Origin: Rhodococcus opacus B4
Lineage (GTDB): Bacteria; Actinomycetota; Actinomycetes; Mycobacteriales; Mycobacteriaceae
DNA length: 64,000 nt
Direction of reading: 5' to 3'
Assembly: GCF_000010805.1 (NCBI RefSeq)
Contig: NC_012522.1
Span: 5,766,001-5,830,000, forward strand
A program made the translations under genes and the position numbers. Shown here piece after piece: positions 8,640 to 16,827 of this stretch; positions within the stretch are counted from its first letter, which is position 1; the number at the start of each line of letters is the position of its first letter. The notes beneath the pieces are model-generated. The model searched no databases. It was not told where the DNA came from and saw only the letters and a program-made list of their open reading frames with translations.

Positions 8640-9641
8640 ATGAAGCTCGGTGTCTACACCGCCATCCTGCACGACCGCAGCCTGCGCGAGGCGCTGGAGA
8701 CCATCGCGTCCCTCGGGCTCGAGGGCGCGGAGATCAACGCGGGCGGATTCCTGCCCACCCCGCACCTGCCCGTCAAGGAACTCCTCTCCGGCGAGGTGTC
8801 GCCGCAGGACTATCTGAAGGTGTTCGACGAGACCGGCGTCGCCATCGCCGGCCTGAACTGCAACGGCAACCCCCTGCACGCCGACCCCGAGGTCGGCGTC
8901 GAGGACGCCGAGGACCTGCGCAACGCCATCAAGGTTGCCGGCCTGCTCGGCGTCGACCGGGTGGTCACCATGTCGGGGCTGCCCGCCGCGCACGCGGGCG
9001 GCCAGTGGCCGGCATGGCACGTGAACACCTGGGACAGCGGCTATCTCGACTCCCTCGACTACCAGTGGGATCAGGTCGCGGTGCCGTTCTGGAAGGAGAT
9101 CGACGCGCTCGCCCGGGAGAACGGGGTCAAGGTCGCGATCGAGATGCATCCGCAGAACCTGGTGTTCAACCCGCCGACGCTGAAGCGTCTGGTCGAGAAG
9201 ACCGGTGCGACCAACGTCGGTGCCGAGATGGACCCGTCGCACCTGTTCTGGCAGGGCATCGACCCGGTCGCCGCGGTCGACTGGCTCGGTGACCTCGTCT
9301 TCCACGCGGCCGCGAAGGACACCCGGATCAACGAGAACTGCAAGATCTACGGCGTCCTCGACGACCGGTTCACCCGGATCCCCGCCGACCAGAACCCCAC
9401 CGGGCTCGGCGGCAAGCACGTGGTCAACAAGTGGCCCGAGGACTCGGCGTGGGACTTCGTCGCCGTCGGCCGCGGACACGACGTCGACTTCTGGTCACGC
9501 TTCCTCGCGGCGCTGCAGCGCGTCGACCCCGACATGGCCGTCAACATCGAGCACGAGGATGTCGAACTCGGACAGCTCGAAGGCTTGCAGGTCGCGGCCC
9601 GCACGCTGAAGGACGCCGCGTCCGCCGTCGCGTCACGCTAG
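8640..9641 (+). CDS. Sugar phosphate isomerase/epimerase family TIM-barrel protein
   Basis: 333 residues starting ATG at 8640, 49 bp after the dehydrogenase. An AP-endonuclease-2-like TIM barrel with the expected metal ligands: VAIEMHPQNLVF (Glu, His), NVGAEMDPSHLFW (Asp, His), VFHAAAKD (His) and NIEHED (Glu) near the end. Family members isomerise or dehydrate keto-sugars and keto-inositols such as the product of the neighbouring dehydrogenase. Followed by a terminator hairpin at 9650-9681. Confidence 0.85.
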   Translation: MKLGVYTAILHDRSLREALETIASLGLEGAEINAGGFLPTPHLPVKELLSGEVSPQDYLKVFDETGVAIAGLNCNGNPLHADPEVGVEDAEDLRNAIKVAGLLGVDRVVTMSGLPAAHAGGQWPAWHVNTWDSGYLDSLDYQWDQVAVPFWKEIDALARENGVKVAIEMHPQNLVFNPPTLKRLVEKTGATNVGAEMDPSHLFWQGIDPVAAVDWLGDLVFHAAAKDTRINENCKIYGVLDDRFTRIPADQNPTGLGGKHVVNKWPEDSAWDFVAVGRGHDVDFWSRFLAALQRVDPDMAVNIEHEDVELGQLEGLQVAARTLKDAASAVASR

Positions 9642-10562
9642 GACTCCCGACTCCCCACCCGTCGCCGAGCGGGTGGGGAGTTCTGTCCGCTGCGCGGCCA
9701 GGCGGTCGAGGACCAGCCGTAGCGGCGGCCAGGTGGACCTGCCACGGCGGGTCACGGCGTACGCCGTCAGCACGACCTTCGGGTCGGCGAGCGGGAGCAC
9801 CGTGACCTCGCTGCGGGTGGGGCGGTCGGCGGGAAGCAGGCCCACGCCGTAGCCCGCGGTGATGAGGTCCTCGACGAGGTCGAGGCTGTCGATCTGATGG
9901 GCGATCCGCGGCGTGAAACCCGCGAGCGAGGCCAGCGTGCGGACGGCGTCCTCGTCGGCGGTGTTGCGGGAGTTCACGATCCACGGCGAATCGGCATACG
10001 CCGCGACATCCGCGTCCTCGTCGGCGGCGGGTGCGGGAACGCCGAGACCCCACGGCGTCGACCACAGCGGAACCGCCTCGAGCGCAGCACCGGGTGAGGC
10101 CGGCGCCAGGTTGTAGTCGTAGGTCAGGGCGAGATCGAGTTCGTCGTCGGCGAGCAGCGCGAACGCCTCGACCGGCTCGTATTCGCTGATCACCACGTCC
10201 ACCTGCGTGTGGGTCTGCGCCAGTTCGGCGACGACGGGCAGCAGCGACACCCGGATGCCGGTCGCGAAACCGCCGACGCGCAGGGTGCCGACCGGTTCGG
10301 CGTGGGGGTCGAGGTCGAGGCGGGCGGCGTCGACGGCCGCCAGAATCGTGACGGCGTGATCGGCGAGCCGGCGGCCGGCCGGGGTGAGCCGCACCCGTCG
10401 GCCGGTCGGTTCGATCAGCTGCGCACCCGTCTCCTTCGCCAGCGCGGCGATCTGCTGGGAGACGGTCGAGGTGGTCAGCCGGTGGGTCTCGGCGACCGCG
10501 CGCATCGAGCCCAGGCGGGAGAGTTCGAGCAGGAGGTGCAGGCGTCGGGTATCCACCCCCAC
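9633..10562 (-). CDS. LysR-family regulator, divergent from the EamA exporter
   Basis: 309 residues, GTG start. Winged helix-turn-helix at 1-62 (LHLLLELSRLGSMRAVAETHRLTTSTVSQQIAALAKE is the recognition region in long form) and a type-2 periplasmic-binding effector domain at about 90-295. It faces the EamA transporter gene across 78 bp that hold two clear inverted repeats, so it most probably controls that exporter and itself. Overlaps the terminator of the operon on the other strand. Confidence 0.88.
   Translation of the reverse strand: MGVDTRRLHLLLELSRLGSMRAVAETHRLTTSTVSQQIAALAKETGAQLIEPTGRRVRLTPAGRRLADHAVTILAAVDAARLDLDPHAEPVGTLRVGGFATGIRVSLLPVVAELAQTHTQVDVVISEYEPVEAFALLADDELDLALTYDYNLAPASPGAALEAVPLWSTPWGLGVPAPAADEDADVAAYADSPWIVNSRNTADEDAVRTLASLAGFTPRIAHQIDSLDLVEDLITAGYGVGLLPADRPTRSEVTVLPLADPKVVLTAYAVTRRGRSTWPPLRLVLDRLAAQRTELPTRSATGGESGVLA
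9650..9681. terminator. Hairpin terminator between convergent genes
   Basis: Perfect 12-bp arms ACTCCCCACCCG (9650-9661) and CGGGTGGGGAGT (9670-9681) with an 8-nt loop. No long U-run. It lies 8 bp after the isomerase stop and inside the last codons of the convergent LysR gene, so it may act in both directions. Confidence 0.65.
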
Positions 10563-10565
10563 ATT

Positions 10566-10612
10566 GTTCGCGATATCCGAACGGTTTGTCCATGAAAGTC
10601 ACGTGGACGTGA
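10566..10612. promoter_or_regulatory. LysR-EamA divergent control region with two inverted repeats
   Basis: GTTCG-cgatatc-CGAAC (10566-10582) is a T-N11-A LysR box directly next to the regulator start. TCACGT-GG-ACGTGA (10599-10612) is a perfect 14-bp inverted repeat nearer the exporter start at 10641. Two sites on one face fit the two-site binding of LysR tetramers. Assignment is by position. Confidence 0.6.
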
Positions 10613-10640
10613 ACGGTCGGGGTGTCCTTCAATTGCAGGC

Positions 10641-11576
10641 ATGACCAGGAACCCGACCTCCGTCGGCGCGACGATGGCGCTGACCTCGATGCTGTGCGTA
10701 CAGACCGGACTCGCGATCTCCGTCGGCGTCTCCGAACGCGTCGGTGCCGAGGGTGCCGCCTGGTTGCGCCTGGCCTGGGCCGGGGTGCTGCTCGCCGTGG
10801 TCGTGCGTCCCCGCCCGAAGGCGTTCACTCGTTCGTCCCTCGTCGCGTGCATCCTGCTCGGCGTGGTCACGGCGGCGGTCACCCTGCTGTTCATGGCCGC
10901 GGTGGACCGGATCCCACTGGGGACCGCGAGTGCGCTCGAGTTTCTGGGACCCCTCGGCGTCGCGGTGGTGCACGGGCGGGGCCGCCTGAAGTGGCCGGCG
11001 CTGGCGGCCGTGGGGGTGCTGCTGCTGACGCAACCCTGGGTCGGCGGCGTCGATCCGGTCGGCATCCTGTTCGCCCTGGGCGCGGCCGCGTGCTGGGCGC
11101 TCTACATCGTGCTCACCCAGAGGGTCGGGGACGAGGTGGCCGGCATCAACGGTCTCGCGGTGTCCATGCCGGTCGCCGGACTGGTCGCGACCGTCGTGGG
11201 CGGACCGTCGATGCTCGCGAAGATGACGCCGGACCTGTTGATCATCGGGCTGGGATTGGCGATACTGCTGCCGGTAGTGCCGTTCACGCTGGAGATGCTC
11301 GCCCTGCGCCGGTTGAACACGGCGGCGTTCGGGACGCTGATGAGTCTCGAACCGGCGTTCGCGTTGATCATCGGACTCGTCGTGTTGCATCAGGTTCCGG
11401 ACCACGCGGCGGTCGCCGGGATCTGTTTCGTCGTCGCGGCGGGGATCGGCGCAGCGCGGGCCGGGGCCCGCACGTCGCCCACCGCGGACGGGGTGCCGGA
11501 GTCTGCCGCAACGTCGGCGGCGCCGGCCTGCTACCTTGAACGTCGTTCAAGTTTGAAGCAAGAGGAGTCGTCATGA
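10641..11576 (+). CDS. EamA/RhtA-family inner-membrane exporter
   Basis: 311 residues with about ten hydrophobic helices in two EamA repeats (about 8-130 and 140-280), the layout of RhtA-like amino-acid or metabolite exporters; LGTASALEFLGPLGVAV is a typical second-half motif of RhtA. The C-terminal 35 residues are hydrophilic. Its stop overlaps the bioY start by ATGA. The last 314 bp are repeated at 13691-14004 because the tandem duplication begins inside this gene; this copy remains intact. Substrate unknown. Confidence 0.85.
   Translation: MTRNPTSVGATMALTSMLCVQTGLAISVGVSERVGAEGAAWLRLAWAGVLLAVVVRPRPKAFTRSSLVACILLGVVTAAVTLLFMAAVDRIPLGTASALEFLGPLGVAVVHGRGRLKWPALAAVGVLLLTQPWVGGVDPVGILFALGAAACWALYIVLTQRVGDEVAGINGLAVSMPVAGLVATVVGGPSMLAKMTPDLLIIGLGLAILLPVVPFTLEMLALRRLNTAAFGTLMSLEPAFALIIGLVVLHQVPDHAAVAGICFVVAAGIGAARAGARTSPTADGVPESAATSAAPACYLERRSSLKQEESS
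11535..11551. promoter_or_regulatory. BioQ-like operator before bioY (copy 1)
   Basis: CTTGAACGTCGTTCAAG is a perfect 17-bp palindrome. Its core TGAAC-N3-GTTCA corresponds to the site reported for BioQ, the TetR-type biotin repressor of corynebacteria and mycobacteria (recalled as TGAAC-N3-GTTAC, from memory). It overlaps a -10-like TACCTT (11532-11537) and precedes AAGAGGAG and the bioY ATG, so binding would block a promoter internal to the EamA gene. Confidence 0.7.
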
Positions 11577-12157
11577 CAGAAGTCGGGAGTGCTCGGGTGT
11601 CGAGGCTCGGTATCTCAGCGCGGGACATGGCGCAGATTGCGGTGTTCGCCGCACTGATCGCCGCGCTGGGTCTGCCCGGCGCCATCACGGTCGGCTTCAG
11701 CGGGGTGCCGATCACGCTGCAGACCCTCGGGGTGATCCTCGCGGGCGCCGTGCTCGGGGCGCGCAAGGGCACCGCCGCCGTCGCGGTCTTCCTCGCCCTG
11801 ACCCTGATCGGACTCCCGCTGCTGTCCGGTGGCCGCACCGGACTGACGGCGCTCGCCGGTCCCAGCGCCGGATACCTCATCGGGTGGCTTCCCGCGACGC
11901 TGGTCATCGGCCTCCTCACTGCCCGGATCCTGCCGAAGTACCCGATCGCTCTCGGCCTGCTGATCAACGCCCTCGGCGGGATCGTGATCATCTACCTGTT
12001 CGGCACCATCGGCCTGCTGCTGCGCACCGACCTCGGTGTCGGCGCCGCCGTCACCACCAACTTCGCGTTCATCCCCGGCGACGCGCTGAAGGTCGTCGTC
12101 GCCACCGTCGTCGCCAAGAGTGTGCACCGCGCGTACCCCGGCCTCATCCGTACGTGA
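11573..12157 (+). CDS. bioY: Biotin transporter substrate-binding subunit BioY (copy 1)
   Basis: 194 residues with five to six membrane helices. Family signatures: GVPITLQTLGVILAGAVLGARKG (about 39-61) and the glycine-rich LAGPSAGYLIGW (about 98-109). BioY is the S-component that binds biotin for an energy-coupling-factor importer; matching ATPase and transmembrane genes lie at 16824-18103. Excellent AGAGGAG ribosome site, ATGA overlap with the EamA gene. Repeated without change at 14001-14585. Confidence 0.93.
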   Translation: MTEVGSARVSRLGISARDMAQIAVFAALIAALGLPGAITVGFSGVPITLQTLGVILAGAVLGARKGTAAVAVFLALTLIGLPLLSGGRTGLTALAGPSAGYLIGWLPATLVIGLLTARILPKYPIALGLLINALGGIVIIYLFGTIGLLLRTDLGVGAAVTTNFAFIPGDALKVVVATVVAKSVHRAYPGLIRT

Positions 12158-13275
12158 TTGCCGTACTCGGCGGCGCCGGCGATCAGCCTGCACTCGACGT
12201 CGACGGCCGCACGTACACCTACGCCCAGCTCGACCGTGCCATCGACCGGTGGATCGCCGAGCACGGCTCCGCCGCGTCCGCCTACGACGCGTCGGAGTTG
12301 CCGGTTGCCGACGCGTTGATCTGCGTCTGCGCCGCCGCGCGGCAGGGGACCGCGGTGATCGTCGAGAACCCCGACGCCCGTCCCGACCGCCCGGCGATTC
12401 CGCCGTCGGCGTTCCTGCTGGTGGCCACGTCGGGTTCCACCGGCAGGCCCCGTCCGCTCGCGCGCACCGCGGCGTCCTGGTTCGACAGCTTCCCCGCGTT
12501 CACCGCGATCACCGGGATCGAGGCCACGGACCGAGTGCTGATCACCGGGCCGTTGCACGCCACGATGCACCTGTTCGGCGCAGTGCACGCGCTGTGGCGC
12601 GGCGCGTGCGTCACCGACGACCCGTCGGAGGCGACGGTGGTGCACGCCGTCCCCGCCGTTCTGCGTGACGTGGTGGGGAAGGCCCCGAAGCTGCGGACCG
12701 CGGTCGTCGCCGGCACCGCCCTGGATGACGGCGCCCGCGCGGTGGCGGACGGGATCGAGATCGTCGAGTACTACGGCGCCGCCGAACTCTCCCTCGTCGC
12801 GGCGCGCCGGGTCCCCGAACCGCTGCGGCTGCTGGACGGTGTCGACGCCGACATCCGCGACGGGTTGCTGTACGTCCGGTCGCCGTACTGCGTGATCGGG
12901 ACACCGGACTGGTTCGGCGTCGGTGACCTGGCGGAACTCGGGCACAACGGTGAGCTGACCGTGCGCGGCAGGGGCGAATCCGCGATCAACGTCGGCGGCA
13001 CCACGGTGGTCGCCGAGGACGTCGAGCGCATCCTCGAGACCCTCGACGGCATCGACGCGGCCGCCGTCGTCGGATCGCCGCACTCGGTGCTCGGCGAGAC
13101 CGTCATCGCCGTGGTGCAGCTCGACGGCACCGCGGAGATCGGCGACGTCCGCTCGCGCGCCCGCCGGGTGCTGACGAAGGAAGCCATGCCCCGGCGCTGG
13201 GTGCCGATCGAGGCGATGCCCCGGACCGCCAGTGGCAAGGTCGCCCGAGGCCGAGTGAGAGACTGGCTGGCATGA
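12154..13275 (+). CDS. Short adenylate-forming (ANL) acyl ligase, copy 1
   Basis: 373 residues from the GTG at 12154, which overlaps the bioY stop (GTGA). P-loop-like ATSGSTGRPRPLART (about 90-104), VEYYGAAEL (about 207-215), the GVGDLAEL and GRGESAINVGGTTV hinge region, and a C-terminal PRTASGKVARG with the catalytic lysine. At 373 residues it lacks about 100-150 N-terminal residues of usual acyl-CoA synthetases, so it may be a minimal or specialised member. Position between bioY and the ECF genes suggests a role in biotin, pimelate or another carboxylic acid handled by the operon; that is inference. Identical copy at 14582-15703. Confidence 0.8.
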   Translation: MIAVLGGAGDQPALDVDGRTYTYAQLDRAIDRWIAEHGSAASAYDASELPVADALICVCAAARQGTAVIVENPDARPDRPAIPPSAFLLVATSGSTGRPRPLARTAASWFDSFPAFTAITGIEATDRVLITGPLHATMHLFGAVHALWRGACVTDDPSEATVVHAVPAVLRDVVGKAPKLRTAVVAGTALDDGARAVADGIEIVEYYGAAELSLVAARRVPEPLRLLDGVDADIRDGLLYVRSPYCVIGTPDWFGVGDLAELGHNGELTVRGRGESAINVGGTTVVAEDVERILETLDGIDAAAVVGSPHSVLGETVIAVVQLDGTAEIGDVRSRARRVLTKEAMPRRWVPIEAMPRTASGKVARGRVRDWLA

Positions 13276-13967
13276 GCTCTGTCCCTGTACTGGTGGCGCC
13301 GCGTCGGACGCCGATCGGCAATGCCGGGCACGGGTTCGCCGATTTGACCACCACCGATCTGGCCGCCCCGGTGTTGCGTGAGGTCCTGGACGCGCTGCGC
13401 GGCTCGGGCCTCGACGCCGAGGTCGACGACGTCGTGCTCGGCAACTGCCTCGGACCGGGCGGTGACCCGGCGCGGGTCGCCGCACTGCGGGCGGGGATGG
13501 GCGTGGAGGTGCCCGGGGTGACCGTCGATCGTCAGTGCGGCTCGGGTCTCGACGCGGTGATGCAGGCCGCGCTGCGCGTCCGCAGCGGCGCCGACGAGCT
13601 GATCCTGGCGGGTGGCGTCGAATCGGCGAGCACCGCGCCGTGGCGGTTCTGGCCGCCGGTCGCCGGCGCCGACCCGGTGCGCTACACCCGTACTGCTGCC
13701 GGTAGTGCCGTTCACGCTGGAGATGCTCGCCCTGCGCCGGTTGAACACGGCGGCGTTCGGGACGCTGATGAGTCTCGAACCGGCGTTCGCGTTGATCATC
13801 GGACTCGTCGTGTTGCATCAGGTTCCGGACCACGCGGCGGTCGCCGGGATCTGTTTCGTCGTCGCGGCGGGGATCGGCGCAGCGCGGGCCGGGGCCCGCA
13901 CGTCGCCCACCGCGGACGGGGTGCCGGAGTCTGCCGCAACGTCGGCGGCGCCGGCCTGCTACCTTGA
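13272..13967 (+). pseudogene. Truncated thiolase made by the duplication junction
   Basis: Starts like the intact thiolase at 15700 and is identical to it for about 140 residues, keeping the acylated cysteine (DRQCGSG, Cys89). At 13691 the sequence switches to the EamA fragment in another frame, so the protein ends in 91 unrelated residues. The C-terminal half with the catalytic His and second Cys is missing; it cannot be an active thiolase. Confidence 0.9.
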
Positions 13968-14004
13968 ACGTCGTTCAAGTTTGAAGCAAGAGGAGTCGTC
14001 ATGA
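13691..14004 (+). pseudogene. EamA exporter C-terminal fragment
   Basis: The last 103 residues of the EamA exporter (LPVVPFTLEML to LKQEESS) without a start region; in this frame it is fused to out-of-frame thiolase DNA upstream. A by-product of the tandem duplication that nonetheless carries the second bioY promoter region. Confidence 0.88.
13963..13979. promoter_or_regulatory. BioQ-like operator before bioY (copy 2)
   Basis: Same CTTGAACGTCGTTCAAG palindrome as at 11535-11551, duplicated with the segment. The second bioY set therefore keeps its own promoter and operator and can be expressed independently. Confidence 0.7.
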
Positions 14005-14585
14005 CAGAAGTCGGGAGTGCTCGGGTGTCGAGGCTCGGTATCTCAGCGCGGGACATGGCGCAGATTGCGGTGTTCGCCGCACTGATCGCCGCGCTGGGTC
14101 TGCCCGGCGCCATCACGGTCGGCTTCAGCGGGGTGCCGATCACGCTGCAGACCCTCGGGGTGATCCTCGCGGGCGCCGTGCTCGGGGCGCGCAAGGGCAC
14201 CGCCGCCGTCGCGGTCTTCCTCGCCCTGACCCTGATCGGACTCCCGCTGCTGTCCGGTGGCCGCACCGGACTGACGGCGCTCGCCGGTCCCAGCGCCGGA
14301 TACCTCATCGGGTGGCTTCCCGCGACGCTGGTCATCGGCCTCCTCACTGCCCGGATCCTGCCGAAGTACCCGATCGCTCTCGGCCTGCTGATCAACGCCC
14401 TCGGCGGGATCGTGATCATCTACCTGTTCGGCACCATCGGCCTGCTGCTGCGCACCGACCTCGGTGTCGGCGCCGCCGTCACCACCAACTTCGCGTTCAT
14501 CCCCGGCGACGCGCTGAAGGTCGTCGTCGCCACCGTCGTCGCCAAGAGTGTGCACCGCGCGTACCCCGGCCTCATCCGTACGTGA
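14001..14585 (+). CDS. bioY: Biotin transporter substrate-binding subunit BioY (copy 2)
   Basis: 194 residues, identical to the product of 11573-12157, with the same AGAGGAG ribosome site. This is the copy directly continuous with the ligase, the intact thiolase and the ECF ATPase and transmembrane genes, so it belongs to the complete operon. Confidence 0.93.
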   Translation: MTEVGSARVSRLGISARDMAQIAVFAALIAALGLPGAITVGFSGVPITLQTLGVILAGAVLGARKGTAAVAVFLALTLIGLPLLSGGRTGLTALAGPSAGYLIGWLPATLVIGLLTARILPKYPIALGLLINALGGIVIIYLFGTIGLLLRTDLGVGAAVTTNFAFIPGDALKVVVATVVAKSVHRAYPGLIRT

Positions 14586-15703
14586 TTGCCGTACTCGGCG
14601 GCGCCGGCGATCAGCCTGCACTCGACGTCGACGGCCGCACGTACACCTACGCCCAGCTCGACCGTGCCATCGACCGGTGGATCGCCGAGCACGGCTCCGC
14701 CGCGTCCGCCTACGACGCGTCGGAGTTGCCGGTTGCCGACGCGTTGATCTGCGTCTGCGCCGCCGCGCGGCAGGGGACCGCGGTGATCGTCGAGAACCCC
14801 GACGCCCGTCCCGACCGCCCGGCGATTCCGCCGTCGGCGTTCCTGCTGGTGGCCACGTCGGGTTCCACCGGCAGGCCCCGTCCGCTCGCGCGCACCGCGG
14901 CGTCCTGGTTCGACAGCTTCCCCGCGTTCACCGCGATCACCGGGATCGAGGCCACGGACCGAGTGCTGATCACCGGGCCGTTGCACGCCACGATGCACCT
15001 GTTCGGCGCAGTGCACGCGCTGTGGCGCGGCGCGTGCGTCACCGACGACCCGTCGGAGGCGACGGTGGTGCACGCCGTCCCCGCCGTTCTGCGTGACGTG
15101 GTGGGGAAGGCCCCGAAGCTGCGGACCGCGGTCGTCGCCGGCACCGCCCTGGATGACGGCGCCCGCGCGGTGGCGGACGGGATCGAGATCGTCGAGTACT
15201 ACGGCGCCGCCGAACTCTCCCTCGTCGCGGCGCGCCGGGTCCCCGAACCGCTGCGGCTGCTGGACGGTGTCGACGCCGACATCCGCGACGGGTTGCTGTA
15301 CGTCCGGTCGCCGTACTGCGTGATCGGGACACCGGACTGGTTCGGCGTCGGTGACCTGGCGGAACTCGGGCACAACGGTGAGCTGACCGTGCGCGGCAGG
15401 GGCGAATCCGCGATCAACGTCGGCGGCACCACGGTGGTCGCCGAGGACGTCGAGCGCATCCTCGAGACCCTCGACGGCATCGACGCGGCCGCCGTCGTCG
15501 GATCGCCGCACTCGGTGCTCGGCGAGACCGTCATCGCCGTGGTGCAGCTCGACGGCACCGCGGAGATCGGCGACGTCCGCTCGCGCGCCCGCCGGGTGCT
15601 GACGAAGGAAGCCATGCCCCGGCGCTGGGTGCCGATCGAGGCGATGCCCCGGACCGCCAGTGGCAAGGTCGCCCGAGGCCGAGTGAGAGACTGGCTGGCA
15701 TGA
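14582..15703 (+). CDS. Short adenylate-forming (ANL) acyl ligase, copy 2
   Basis: 373 residues, identical to 12154-13275, GTG start overlapping the bioY stop and its own stop overlapping the thiolase start (ATGA). Same motifs: ATSGSTGRP for ATP, YYGAAEL, GVGDLAEL and PRTASGKVARG. Translational coupling on both sides makes a shared role with BioY and the thiolase likely. Confidence 0.8.
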   Translation: MIAVLGGAGDQPALDVDGRTYTYAQLDRAIDRWIAEHGSAASAYDASELPVADALICVCAAARQGTAVIVENPDARPDRPAIPPSAFLLVATSGSTGRPRPLARTAASWFDSFPAFTAITGIEATDRVLITGPLHATMHLFGAVHALWRGACVTDDPSEATVVHAVPAVLRDVVGKAPKLRTAVVAGTALDDGARAVADGIEIVEYYGAAELSLVAARRVPEPLRLLDGVDADIRDGLLYVRSPYCVIGTPDWFGVGDLAELGHNGELTVRGRGESAINVGGTTVVAEDVERILETLDGIDAAAVVGSPHSVLGETVIAVVQLDGTAEIGDVRSRARRVLTKEAMPRRWVPIEAMPRTASGKVARGRVRDWLA

Positions 15704-16827
15704 GCTCTGTCCCTGTACTGGTGGCGCCGCGTCGGACGCCGATCGGCAATGCCGGGCACGGGTTCGCCGATTTGACCACCACCGATCTGGCCGCCCCGGT
15801 GTTGCGTGAGGTCCTGGACGCGCTGCGCGGCTCGGGCCTCGACGCCGAGGTCGACGACGTCGTGCTCGGCAACTGCCTCGGACCGGGCGGTGACCCGGCG
15901 CGGGTCGCCGCACTGCGGGCGGGGATGGGCGTGGAGGTGCCCGGGGTGACCGTCGATCGTCAGTGCGGCTCGGGTCTCGACGCGGTGATGCAGGCCGCGC
16001 TGCGCGTCCGCAGCGGCGCCGACGAGCTGATCCTGGCGGGTGGCGTCGAATCGGCGAGCACCGCGCCGTGGCGGTTCTGGCCGCCGGTCGCCGGCGCCGA
16101 CCCGGTGCGCTACACCCGTGCTCCCTTTGCGCCGCACGGCTTTCCCGATCCCGACATGGGCGTGGCCGCCGACGATCTCGCGCGGGCCCGCGGCATCAGC
16201 CGGGAACGGCAGGACGCGTACGCGGCGCGGTCGCACACCCTCGCGGCGGCCGCCGATTTCTCGTCGGAGATCGTGCCGATCGGCGACATCACGAAGGACC
16301 AGCGCATTCGCGCAGGCCTGACGGAGGCCCGGCTCGCGCGGTTGCGCCCCAGTTTCGGTGCCGGCGGAACGGCCACCGCCGGGAACTCGTGCGGCGTCTC
16401 CGACGGCGCCGCGGTGCTGGCCGTGACCACCGAGACGCTGGCCGCCGGACAGCCTGCGCTGCGGGTGCTCGGCTCCGCGGTCGCGGGATCGGACCCCGCG
16501 TTGCCCGGACTCGGCCCGGTGCCCGCGATCCGCAAACTCCTGAAGCGAACCGGACACGACGTGGCGGATCTGGGCGTCGTCGAGATCACCGAGGCGTTCG
16601 CGTCGGTGGTGCTGGCGGTGTCGGATGAACTCGGGCTGGACGAATCCGTGGTCTGCCCGCAGGGCGGCGCCATCGCGATGGGGCACCCGTGGGGGGCGTC
16701 GGGCGCGATCCTGCTGGTGCGCTTGGCAAGTCAGATGCTCCGTGAGGACGGTCCCGCGCTCGGGCTCGCGGCGTGCGCCATCGGCGGCGGCCAGGGTATC
16801 GCGATGCTCGTGGAGCGCGTGTCGTGA
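15700..16827 (+). CDS. Thiolase-family acyltransferase (acetyl-CoA C-acyltransferase-like)
   Basis: 375 residues, slightly shorter than the usual 390. Acylated cysteine in DRQCGSG (Cys89), catalytic histidine in AMGHPWGASGA (about 330) and the C-terminal cysteine loop AACAIGGGQG (about 360-369). Thiolases join or split a 3-ketoacyl-CoA and CoA. Sitting between two acyl ligases inside a biotin-importer operon it could act on pimeloyl- or biotin-like CoA esters, but no reductase, dehydratase or hydratase is present to complete a beta-oxidation spiral here. Start overlaps the ligase stop; stop overlaps the GTG of the next gene. Confidence 0.87.
   Translation: MSSVPVLVAPRRTPIGNAGHGFADLTTTDLAAPVLREVLDALRGSGLDAEVDDVVLGNCLGPGGDPARVAALRAGMGVEVPGVTVDRQCGSGLDAVMQAALRVRSGADELILAGGVESASTAPWRFWPPVAGADPVRYTRAPFAPHGFPDPDMGVAADDLARARGISRERQDAYAARSHTLAAAADFSSEIVPIGDITKDQRIRAGLTEARLARLRPSFGAGGTATAGNSCGVSDGAAVLAVTTETLAAGQPALRVLGSAVAGSDPALPGLGPVPAIRKLLKRTGHDVADLGVVEITEAFASVVLAVSDELGLDESVVCPQGGAIAMGHPWGASGAILLVRLASQMLREDGPALGLAACAIGGGQGIAMLVERVS

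Larger units (their letters stand above)
11263..13690 (+). repeat. Tandem duplication, copy 1 (2,428 bp)
   Basis: Direct repeat unit covering the 3' end of the EamA gene, bioY, the short ligase gene and the first 419 bp of the thiolase gene. It matches 13691-16118 throughout as far as I could compare, with every reading frame giving the same protein in both copies. The internal junction at 13690/13691 joins thiolase to EamA sequence through only one shared base (T). Confidence 0.95.
13691..16118 (+). repeat. Tandem duplication, copy 2 (2,428 bp)
   Basis: Second copy of 11263-13690 in the same orientation, offset exactly 2,428 bp, running from the EamA 3' segment through bioY and the ligase into the thiolase gene, which continues intact past 16118. 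No substitutions were noticed, so the event is either very recent or an assembly effect. Confidence 0.95.

Noticed and set aside
11992..15913. Long minus-strand frames (613 and 497 codons) across the bioY-ligase segment
   Set aside because: Antisense shadows that simply repeat with the duplication; no recognisable domain.
11263..16118. Transposon or integrated element as cause of the repeat
   Set aside because: No transposase, integrase, terminal inverted repeats or target-site duplication at the borders; only a one-base match at the junction.
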